64,000 nt of DNA from JACVRW01 sp963751835 (GTDB lineage Bacteria > Actinomycetota > Thermoleophilia > Solirubrobacterales > Thermoleophilaceae): the NCBI GenBank assembly GCA_963751835.1, contig CAVVWD010000009.1, positions 62,001-126,000 on the forward strand, in the 5' to 3' direction. This document shows positions 57,867-64,000 of this stretch, piece after piece. The first letter of the stretch is position 1. The number at the start of each line of letters is the position of its first letter. The notes beneath the pieces are model-generated. The model was not told the origin of the DNA. It searched no databases and saw only the letters and a list, made by a program, of their open reading frames with translations. The translations under genes were made by a program, and so were the position numbers.

Positions 57867-58547
57867 TCACGAGCCCGAGCCGTCGTACTCGTCGTGCAGC
57901 TTGACCCAGGAGTGGGCTTCGCCCTGCGGGTAGCCCTCGGGCGAGTCCTCCCACTCCTCCTGGCGTCCGAGCGGGGTGATGTCGAGGTAGGAGTAGATGC
58001 CTCCCACCATCTCGTCGCCCCTGCCGTCGAGGAGGTACGTGAGGAAGATCCGGTCCTCGTCGTCGCGGTAGAAGACGAGTGTCGCGTGCCATTCGTCGGC
58101 ATTGAAGTCGGCGTCGAAGTCGTCCGTGATCGTGTACCAGGGCCGGTCTTCCCAGCCCATCCGTGCCCTGTAGCGCTGGATGTCGGGCTGCGGGGCGCGC
58201 GAGACGAGCGCGAGCGTGGTGTCGCGGGCGTTCAGGTGCGCCTGGTGGGTCATCTGGTCCGCGAGCCGCGAGCAGCCGGTGCAGCCACCCTCCGGCCAGC
58301 CGTGCACTCCCGGTTCGAAGAAGAACCGGTAGACGATCAGCTGACGGCGCCCCTCGAACAGGTCGAGCAAGCTCACGGGACCATCCGGGCCAGCGAACGT
58401 GTAGTCCTTCTCGATGGCCATCCGCGGCATCCGCCGCCGCTCCGCGGCGAGCGCGTCGTGGGCGTGGGTCAGCTCCTTCTCCTTGACGAGCAGTTCATCG
58501 CGGGCGGACTTCCACTCCTGCGGTGAGACGATCGGCGGCAGCTGCAT
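57867..58547 (-). CDS. DUF899 (thioredoxin-like) family protein
   Basis: A 226-residue DUF899 protein: LPPIVSPQEWKSARDELLVKEKELTHAHDALAAERRRMPRMAIEKDYTFAGPDGPVSLLDLFEGRRQLIVYRFFF, then GCTGCSRLADQM, TLALVSRAPQPDIQRYRARMGW, WYTITDDFDADF, ATLVFYRDDEDRIFLTYLLDGRGDEMVGGIYSYLDITPLGRQEEWEDSPEGYPQ and SWVKLHDEYDG. CxxC is present, as in a thioredoxin fold. The ATG at 58547 follows GAGGAA and matches the family start. The frame continues upstream into a VOC fragment that is probably not translated with it. Confidence 0.92.
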   Translation of the reverse strand: MQLPPIVSPQEWKSARDELLVKEKELTHAHDALAAERRRMPRMAIEKDYTFAGPDGPVSLLDLFEGRRQLIVYRFFFEPGVHGWPEGGCTGCSRLADQMTHQAHLNARDTTLALVSRAPQPDIQRYRARMGWEDRPWYTITDDFDADFNADEWHATLVFYRDDEDRIFLTYLLDGRGDEMVGGIYSYLDITPLGRQEEWEDSPEGYPQGEAHSWVKLHDEYDGSGS

Positions 58548-58763
58548 TGCGGCCCGTTCCTCCTTCAGGTTCGCTTCTTCTTGCCTTACCCGTTGAGACC
58601 CCATCCATCGCGGAAACCGAACGGTCGACGATCCGATCAGCCCGGCAGGGCCCACGAACTTGTTCGCGCTGAACGTCGCGCCCTGCGGGTCGGCGAGGAC
58701 GGCGATCCAGATCGTGTAGGTCGGCGTCGACCATGGCGCGTCGAACGGCGGGACGATGACCAT
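58548..58763 (-). pseudogene. VOC C-terminal fragment in frame with DUF899
   Basis: In frame with the DUF899 gene and directly upstream lies VIVPPFDAPWSTPTYTIWIAVLADPQGATFSANKFVGP. AVLADPQGA-FS--KF is the last strand of PhnB/VOC proteins, preceded by a -V-PPFD loop. The N-terminal part of the VOC gene is missing. It shows a deletion that joined a VOC gene end to the DUF899 promoter side. A fused product from the ATG at 58763 is possible but would lack a ribosome site as good as the inner one. Confidence 0.55.
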
Positions 58764-59231
58764 TACGCCAGCGCGGTCCGATCCAGAGCGAGGGGAACCC
58801 GCCCGGCGAGGGCGGCGAGCGGCTCCACGACTGTGACCTGATCGCCGGCCCCGCTATCGGCCCGGCTCTCGCCGCGCTGCGCTAGAGCCACTTGTGCGTT
58901 CGCCTGCTAGGAGCGGCGAGGGTCGTGCCGCGCCGCTGCTCCGTCTGCCTCAAAGGAGCAGTCACGCTCCGGGCGGAGGTCCTGTTTCCTGGTCAGTCGT
59001 TTGGTCCGGTCGCGTAACAGGCTGCGACTAGGCTCGCCGCGTGGGATCGGAATGGCTTCCGATCGAGTTCGACGGACCCAGCCCTCTGGTGTCCGAGAAA
59101 CCGGGGGAACTCCAAACCGCTCCAGCCGGTGAGGCGGATTTCGCCTCGGTTCTCGACCGAATGCGTCCCCCGACGGCGAAGGGTGACGTGACCGCCCGGC
59201 GAGGTCTGGCGCGAGGCCATCAGGCGACCTG
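58764..59231. other. Gene-free stretch with the left inverted repeat
   Basis: About 470 bases without a supported gene. It contains the left copy of the 63-64 bp repeat (58889-58951). Frames on either strand are short or lack similarity. Confidence 0.5.
58889..58951 (-). repeat. 63-bp repeat, left copy (inverted relative to 63287-63350)
   Basis: The sequence, read on the minus strand, starts GAGGCAGACGGAGC, contains GCGGCGCGGCACGACCCTCGC and ends near CTCCTAGCAGGCG. It matches 63287-63350 with one indel and a handful of substitutions. The two copies face each other, so together they look like terminal inverted repeats around about 4.4 kb. Each has an internal AGCGGCG/CGCCGCT-type dyad. Confidence 0.6.
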
Positions 59232-59888
59232 TCATGCCGGGCACACTCCCTTCGTGCGGTCGTAGATGGCCTTCGCGCCGATCGAGAGCGGCTTGACGAA
59301 GTCGCCCTCGCCCTCGTTGCCGAGCACCATCTCGCAGCGGCCCTGCACCCAGAAGACGTGGCCGATGGGATTGTCGTGCCTGTCCCGGCCGGTCCAGCCG
59401 CGCGCGCCTGGCACGCCGGGGACCGTGAAGCGCTTCGGTTTCGCCCCGGGGACCATGCTGTCGATCCCCTCGTCGCTCGTCTCGTACTCCAGCCAGTCGC
59501 GCGCGCCCTCGGCGGTCTTGAACAAAAGGACGGTGGTGACGCCGGCGTTGCCGTGGTCGCCGCTGAGCGGCTGGAACGTGATCGAGATGAACCCTGCGCG
59601 GCGCAGCCGCTCCACGTCGTCGGCAGGGAACCCGCCAAGCGACTGCACGCCGTGGTCCGTCCGGGGCTCTTCGATGGGTTCGAAGCCGGGCTCCTCGCCG
59701 GCCTGCATCAGGAACCGCTCGAGGTTGACCTTCGCTGGCTGCGCCTCGTCGCTCTCTGCGGCTGTCGTCGCAGTAGTTTCGACGTCCGGGTCGGCGGTCG
59801 TCCCGCCCTCGTCCCCGTCGTCGTCGCCGCAGGCCGCGATGCCGAGGAGAGAGACCATCAGCAGCACCGTGAAGGCGGTCCTGACCAT
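59232..59888 (-). CDS. Lipoprotein of unknown function
   Basis: A 218-residue lipoprotein: signal VRTAFTVLLMVSLLGIAACGDDDG with lipobox GIAAC. A Thr/Glu/Asp linker follows (GGTTADPDVETTATTAAESDEAQ), then a domain with VNLERFLMQAGEEPGFEP, ITFQPLSGDHGNAGVTTVLLFKTAEGARDWLEYETSDEG, PGVPGARGWTGRD, NPIGHVFWVQGRCEMVLGNEGEGDFVKPLSIGAKAIYDRTKGVC. Anchored at the outer face of the membrane. I do not recognise the family. The ATG at 59888 is chosen because the hydrophobic core starts there. Confidence 0.82.
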   Translation of the reverse strand: MVRTAFTVLLMVSLLGIAACGDDDGDEGGTTADPDVETTATTAAESDEAQPAKVNLERFLMQAGEEPGFEPIEEPRTDHGVQSLGGFPADDVERLRRAGFISITFQPLSGDHGNAGVTTVLLFKTAEGARDWLEYETSDEGIDSMVPGAKPKRFTVPGVPGARGWTGRDRHDNPIGHVFWVQGRCEMVLGNEGEGDFVKPLSIGAKAIYDRTKGVCPA

Positions 59889-60359
59889 CGCCTGAACGTA
59901 GCCGCGCAGCCGCGTTGCGGTCAAGTGACCCACTACCAACGGCCGCCCGTACTTCAGATCCGCGAGGCCGCGACACTGCATACGTCGCACCCAGAGCACG
60001 CGAAACGCACGTCTCGGTCCTGCGTGCCATGCAAAAGGAACGAGGCGCCGCTGCTCTTTTTGGCAAGCGCGGCGTCCGGGTTGGTGAGTTGGACCTGTTC
60101 GGCTTCGGTGGGGCGTGCGCGTAGGGCCAACGGTGGTTGGCGGTCGTGTGCGCGCGGGCGCCCAGCCTTATCTCGGTCCACGGCCTCTTCGGGGCCGGCG
60201 ACATGATGGTTGATGGGGTGATCCCGCAGGTGGCTGTGCGGCCGCTCGGTCTTTCTGGGCCGTCCAGGGTGGTGCCGTGGCGGCAGGAGCAGTCGGGGAG
60301 CCGGCCGCAAGTCATCGTCAGCGCTCGGGGCGTTGCGCGCACGCTGTCCGCCGGCGCTC
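59889..60359. other. Gene-free stretch between lipoprotein and transposase
   Basis: About 470 bases, including the downstream end of the IS110 element. Open frames here are Arg/Pro-rich and unrecognised. I could not place the IS right end. Confidence 0.45.
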
Positions 60360-61376
60360 TCATGCGGGCTGGAGCGCCTCCTCGCCGAGCTCGCGCAGGG
60401 TGTGGTAGGCGCGTTGGACGAGTTTGCGTGCGAGCGCGAGGCAGGCGCGATTGCCGCCGAGCCGGTCGCTCGCCTGGAGGTAGTAGTCGCGGTCGGGGGA
60501 GCGCGGGTGGCGGGCGGCCTGCGCGGCTTCGTAGGCCGCCCAGCGCAGTGTCGCTGGCCCCTGGCGGGAGAGCCGGCCCGGGGCGCGCTTTGAGTCCGAC
60601 TGCGAGACGGTGATGTCGAGTCCGGCGTAGCGGACCGCCTTGCGCGAGCTCGAGAAGCGGCCGGCGTCGCCGAGTTCTGCCAGGAACGCGACCGCCGTCA
60701 GCGGGCCGATGCCGTAATGGGCCTGCAGCGCCTTGGTGCCCGGCCAGCCGTTCGCGATCTGGCGCAGCTCGCGGTCGAGCGGCTCGAGCTGGACGTTGAT
60801 CTGGTCGATCAGCCGAAGCGCGACCTCGACCTGGGTGCGCCCCGCGTGCGGCAGCTCGAGCCCTTCGAGCCAGGCGCGCCGCTCGCGCGCGAGCAGGTCG
60901 CGGCAGGCCGGGTGGCCGTGGTGGAACAGCTGCGCGTGGATTCGCTGCTGCCAGGCGGTGCGCTGCTCGACCAGCGCGCGACGCAGGCGCACCAGCGAAC
61001 GCAGCTCGAGGATCTGCTCGGGCGGGATCCACGACTCCGGCACCCGCCCCTGCTGGAGTAGCTCACGCAGATGCCTGGCGTCGGCGCGATCGGTCTTCGC
61101 CCTGCGCTTGGGGCCGCGCAACATCTTGGTCTCCGCCGGTTCGGCCAGGTGCACCCCGGCGCCGGCGGCGCGCAGCTCCTCGACCACGAAGCGCCAACCC
61201 GTCGTCGCCTCGAGTGCGGCCTCGATCCGCTCGCCCTCGAACCGACGCAGGAAGTGACGGAAGCTCTCACGCTCCGCCGGCCGGATCCGGCCCCGCCGAA
61301 GCTCGCCCGTCGAGCTGTCGAGCGCATCCCAGGTGATCTGCTCTCGATGCTGGTCAAATCCCATTACGATCGTCAC
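60360..61376 (-). mobile_element. IS110-family transposase (intact)
   Basis: A 338-residue DEDD recombinase with the IS110 layout. The RuvC-like part reads TIVMGFDQHREQITWDAL (first Asp), ALEATTGWRFVVEELRAAG (Glu), KMLRGPKRRAKTDRADARHLRELLQQGRVPESWIP (paired Asp). A coiled coil follows (QQRIHAQLFHHGH...EPLDRELRQIANG). The C-terminal Tnp domain reads YGIGPLTAVAFLAELGDAGRFSSSRKAVRYAGLDITVSQSDSKR and GRLSRQGPATLRWAAYEAAQAA with the conserved Ser of the second active site. The frame is uninterrupted. About 170 structured non-coding bases lie upstream, as expected of the IS110 group, whose bridge RNA is encoded there. Confidence 0.9.
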
Positions 61377-61377
61377 A

Positions 61378-61527
61378 GGGGACCTCCTCAGTCCTCAGGC
61401 TCCGTCGATTGACGACATCCGCGCGCATCATCCGCGCCTGAGCTGAGGGGGTCCCTGGTCATGCCATCTTTCGCCTGAACGGAGCAGCGCGGGCCGGCCT
61501 GCACGTCAAGCGGTCGGCTGCTCCGTT
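61378..61527 (-). ncRNA. Candidate bridge RNA of the IS110-type element
   Basis: Upstream of the transposase start are two strong stem-loops. The first pairs 61379-61391 with 61443-61455 and, after a 2-base bulge, 61394-61400 with 61436-61442: a stem of about 20 bp around a 35-base loop. The second pairs 61478-61488 with 61517-61527: a perfect 11-bp stem (AACGGAGCAGC/GCTGCTCCGTT) with a 28-base loop. Large internal loops on two stems match the target- and donor-binding design of IS110-group bridge RNAs, which lie 5' of the gene. The strand is assigned to match the transposase. Exact ends are unknown. Confidence 0.55.
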
Positions 61528-61600
61528 GGACGACCAGCAGGAGCCAAGTGCCACCCATCGCGTCGGATCTGCTTACGCGACATGCAGGCGCGATTCGGGG

Positions 61601-62083
61601 CTAGCGCTCCTCACCATTCAGGTCAATCCGGATCGTCAGTAGAGCCGTCTGCATGACGCGTACCGTCGCCGTATTCAGTCTCGCGATCGGGCGCCTCGAG
61701 GCGATGTTGCGCAGTCGTTCTCGTGGATCATCGTCGGGAATAAGCCGGGCGGTGCCCTTGCGCCATTGTCGGCCGATGCGAACGCGAACACGAGGGTTCG
61801 CCTCGATGTTCCTGACGTAGCTCGCCCGGCGACCGTGCTCGGCGACGATCCAGAAGACGCCGTTGTCGAGGCCGTTGGTAACCGGGTTGCGTCTCGGCCG
61901 CCCAGACTTGCGGCCGATCGTCTCCAGGATCGCAGTCCCCGGGGCCGGAAGCCCGAGGCGAAACAGCCCGCGGACAACGGGATTGAACACGTATTTCGCC
62001 GTCCCGCTCGCAAGCCTCCGCTTCGTCTCACGGCGACTCGACACGAGTTCGCACCCTATCGCTCGCGGGCCGCGATCGCTCAT
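61601..62083 (-). CDS. Deazaflavin (F420)-dependent nitroreductase family protein
   Basis: A 160-residue split-barrel protein of the Ddn/FDOR type: YVFNPVVRGLFRLGLPAPGTAILETIGRKSGRPRRNPVTNGLDNGVFWIVAEHGRRASYVRNIEANPRVRVRIGRQWRKGTARLIPDDDPRERL. TIGRKSGRPRRNPV and G-ASYVRNI-ANP-V-V are the cofactor-binding signature. Members reduce quinones or nitro compounds with F420H2 at the membrane. Its presence implies an F420-making host. The start ATG at 62083 adds a short polar lead. Monocistronic. Confidence 0.92.
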   Translation of the reverse strand: MSDRGPRAIGCELVSSRRETKRRLASGTAKYVFNPVVRGLFRLGLPAPGTAILETIGRKSGRPRRNPVTNGLDNGVFWIVAEHGRRASYVRNIEANPRVRVRIGRQWRKGTARLIPDDDPRERLRNIASRRPIARLNTATVRVMQTALLTIRIDLNGEER

Positions 62084-62246
62084 TCGTCGCCTTCGACCAG
62101 CACATACAGCTCACGGCTGTCGGTGAAGTGATCTTCAGGGCCTCCCGCCATCAAACCCAGAGGCCCGATCGCCAGCAAGCCAGCGGTCTTCAGTTCACGA
62201 CAGACTTCGGACTGCGGGCCAGCACCCCTTGCCGGTTGCCGTCACA

Positions 62247-63020
62247 TCAACCACGGAAGGGCGCGAGCCGAATGCTTAGGTCGCTCATGGCGAAGCGGTG
62301 CAGGTACCAGGCGCGGCCACGAGGGACTTGCTTGGCCTCGGCTCGGAGAAGCCCGGCGAACTCCCGCTTGAAGCCCAACCGCGGGTACTCCTGGATGACG
62401 CTCTGGCGGACTGCATCGGGTATCTCGTTGCTGCGTAGGCCGAACACATCGACGGCTGCTCCGGCAGATAGGAGGTAGGCCTCGGCACCGGATTCGAGGC
62501 CAACGCCGGGGGTGTAGTGCATGGCGATCGCGTTTGCAACGAGCTCGCGGATATCGGCAGGCACGTGGTGGCTGTCGGTGAACTCTCGTGCCAACGCGGC
62601 GCTGCGAACCGTGAAGTCGACGTCGGGCACCGGGCTCGGGATCCCGGTGTCGTGGAACATTGCAGCCAGGTACAGGAGCTCACGGTCGAACGTGATCCCG
62701 TGAAGTGCGGCGATGGCCGCGCCCCACGTGTAGGCACGACTGGAATGGTTGAGGAGTGCCGGTGTCAAGAGGTCCTGCGCGGCGACCTCGGCATCTCTTG
62801 CGAGAGGGGAGTCGGGAGGCACCAGGCTCGCCGGATCGATGGAACTCCGGCGTCCCGAGTGCATTCGGAGCACCATCGCGAGACGGCCGGCAAGAATGCT
62901 GAGCTCCCCCCGCAGCAGGGGCCGGGCAAGTGTTAGGCATTCCCGAGCGGTCAGCACTCCCCCGGTGCGTTCGGTCCATCCAATGGATCCGATCGGATCG
63001 GTGGGTCTTGGCTGGCTCAT
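62247..63020 (-). CDS. HD domain protein (cyanamide-hydratase-like)
   Basis: A 257-residue metal-dependent HD protein. The core runs LLNHSSRAYTWGAAIAALHGI (His92), DRELLYLAAMFHDTGIPSP (His123-Asp124), FTDSHHVPADIRELVANAIAMHYTPGVGLESGAEAYLLSAGAAVDVFG (further His and Asp). NHS-R-Y-WG plus FHDTG is the pattern of HD proteins annotated as cyanamide hydratase-like; phosphohydrolase activity is the alternative. The N-terminal 80 residues are not conserved. It starts at the ATG at 63020, after CTGAGAGGCCCCC, a weak site. Confidence 0.88.
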   Translation of the reverse strand: MSQPRPTDPIGSIGWTERTGGVLTARECLTLARPLLRGELSILAGRLAMVLRMHSGRRSSIDPASLVPPDSPLARDAEVAAQDLLTPALLNHSSRAYTWGAAIAALHGITFDRELLYLAAMFHDTGIPSPVPDVDFTVRSAALAREFTDSHHVPADIRELVANAIAMHYTPGVGLESGAEAYLLSAGAAVDVFGLRSNEIPDAVRQSVIQEYPRLGFKREFAGLLRAEAKQVPRGRAWYLHRFAMSDLSIRLAPFRG

Positions 63021-63754
63021 GGGGGCCTCTCAGTTCGGTGGTGTCGCGGTCAGGTGGCGGGGACAAGCACGCCGATGAGTCACCAAGCCGGCGCCGGGGC
63101 CCGAGAGCCCTGGTCAGCGTCTCAGTGTCGCCGATAGGCGCGACCCGCGCTCCGCGACGCGGGACTCGCCCACGAGTGGCGCTGACGCTCAGCTCGCTCG
63201 CCGACTGTAAGCGGGAGCGGTTAGCGTGGCGCTCGCTCCGGAGGAGCAGCGATCGTGGCGATGCGGCGCGGGATGACTACCGCTTCGAGGCAGACGGAGC
63301 CAGCGGCGCGGCACGACCCTCGCTGCTCCTAGCAGGCGATTGCGCAAGCGAGTTGACTTAGGCCTCCGTCCCGTCGGCGCCCCTGCTCTGCATTAGGTCA
63401 TGCCTATGCACCACGTGGTGGTCCGGTGGATTGCGTGGCGCTGGGCAATCGGTCCCGGGCAGGAGCGCCTGAGTCCGGCCGGGAGGCCCTCGCCTACGCC
63501 TGCACATGGGCGTGGCGCGGTCCCGGTTGTCGTCCCCTCACCGGCACACATCACCGAACCAGTGTTACGGCACACCGCCCTCGGCCAGTGCTCTCGGGAC
63601 GGGCTCCACGCGACGGTGTGCCGGCACCGGTTCCTTTCCGTACGGAGCATCTGCTTGGCGTCGTGGTCAACTGGCCCTCGGTGGGCCTGACCGATGATTT
63701 TTGCGCGCCGTGCTGGTCTGTACGCCGAATACCAACTCACGGGAGGCTGACGCC
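63021..63754. other. Gene-free stretch with the right inverted repeat
   Basis: About 730 bases without a supported gene. It contains the right copy of the 63-64 bp repeat and a perfect 12-bp palindrome, CACCACGTGGTG (63409-63420). Other frames are compositionally odd and unrecognised. The last part must hold the promoter of the RibD-like gene. Confidence 0.5.
63287..63350 (+). repeat. 64-bp repeat, right copy
   Basis: This matches the left copy at 58889-58951 on the opposite strand, with an extra C after GACGGAG and scattered changes (CTCGCTGCTCC versus CTCGCCGCTCC; GGCGATTGCGC versus GGCGAACGCAC). Weaker similarity continues about 20 bases inward on both sides. No target-site duplication is obvious outside the pair. 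Confidence 0.6.
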
Positions 63755-64000
63755 ATGCGGAAACTGACCTTTGCCATGAACCTGAGCCTGGACGGCTACA
63801 TCGCCGCGCCCGGCGACGACCTCGGCTGGAGCGTGCCGAGCGACGAACTGTTCCAGTGGTGGTCCGACCGGGTGGGGGCGACAGGCCTGGCGCTGTACGG
63901 GCGCAAGCTGTGGGAGACGATGAGCTCCCACTGGCCGACCGCCGACCAGCAGCCTGGCGCCACACCGGCGGAGATCGAGTTCGCCCGCCGCTGGCGGGAC
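63755..64000 (+). CDS. RibD-C/dihydrofolate-reductase-like protein (partial)
   Basis: The window ends inside this gene; 82 residues are visible: RKLTFAMNLSLDGYIAAPGDDLGWSVPSDELFQWWSDRVGATGLALYGRKLWETMSSHWPTADQQPGATPAEIEFARRW. SLDGYIA and YGRKLWETM are the RibD-C start and first helix. It resembles the gene at 14851 (LGRRLYETM, GW-VPSD-LF) but is clearly a different member. The ATG follows GGGAGG by 8 bases. Confidence 0.88.
   Translation, partial: MRKLTFAMNLSLDGYIAAPGDDLGWSVPSDELFQWWSDRVGATGLALYGRKLWETMSSHWPTADQQPGATPAEIEFARRWRD

Noticed and set aside
58993..61032. 679-codon minus-strand frame across the lipoprotein and transposase genes
   Set aside because: Shadow of two recognised genes; no domain of its own.
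63409..63420. CACCACGTGGTG palindrome as an operator
   Set aside because: It is over 300 bases from any start codon and unsupported by a second copy; too little evidence.

Overview
The window reads as chromosomal DNA of a high-GC, Gram-positive soil actinobacterium. The gene families fit the class Thermoleophilia (Solirubrobacterales-like) best: DHA2-type drug exporters, an F420 (deazaflavin)-type nitroreductase family protein, a sigma factor with a C-terminal TPR-like extension next to a YCII protein, PD40 propeller proteins with Sec signals, cupins, VOC proteins and a DUF899 protein. This placement rests on family recognition only. No rRNA, intact tRNA, CRISPR array or phage structural gene was seen.

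Layout. 1-5.5 kb: the end of a flavoprotein, a secreted beta-helix protein and two small secreted proteins that share a repeated Cys-bracketed domain, a VOC remnant, then a DEAD-box helicase with a 58-residue partner. 5.5-9.9 kb: PadR regulator divergent from a cupin across two perfect dyads, a TIR-like protein, a haem peroxidase and a CBS protein. 9.9-24.7 kb: VOC, TPR, AraC/DHA2 exporter, reductase, an aminotransferase-fold protein lacking its PLP lysine, a methyltransferase, the YCII-sigma operon, a truncated XRE regulator divergent from a SnoaL-like gene, a class III aminotransferase and a quinone oxidoreductase. 24.7-35 kb: a frameshifted TPR regulator, two alpha/beta hydrolases, MarR/DHA2 exporter, a secreted TIM-barrel protein, a PD40 propeller and a luciferase-like oxidoreductase. 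35-41.3 kb: very small genes, a STAS protein, an IS110 remnant and a decayed two-component system. 41.4-54 kb: cupin, a cNMP-domain thioredoxin-reductase-like protein with an exporter, MOSC, methyltransferase, a frameshifted epoxide hydrolase, baeRF and DUF6929-like genes. 54-58.8 kb: a second XRE locus, a VOC gene under a copy of the sigma-operon leader, a second PD40 protein and DUF899. 58.9-63.4 kb: a segment flanked by a 63-64 bp inverted repeat and holding a lipoprotein gene, an intact IS110-type transposase with a structured upstream region, a deazaflavin-dependent protein and an HD protein. The window ends inside a RibD-like reductase.

How it fits together. Most of the window is small accessory units, each a regulator with one or two enzymes or an exporter: PadR-cupin, AraC-DHA2, MarR-DHA2, XRE-SnoaL, sigma-YCII. 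Two regulatory sequences occur twice. A leader of about 90 bp containing a TGTCGA box lies upstream of both the YCII/sigma operon and a VOC operon. A 44-45 bp dyad lies in both XRE/SnoaL divergent regions. At the two XRE loci decay is reciprocal: one keeps SnoaL and has lost most of XRE, the other keeps XRE and has lost most of SnoaL. Truncated, chimeric or single-base-frameshifted genes are unusually common. Single-base frameshifts may be sequencing errors; large truncations and chimeras are not explained that way.
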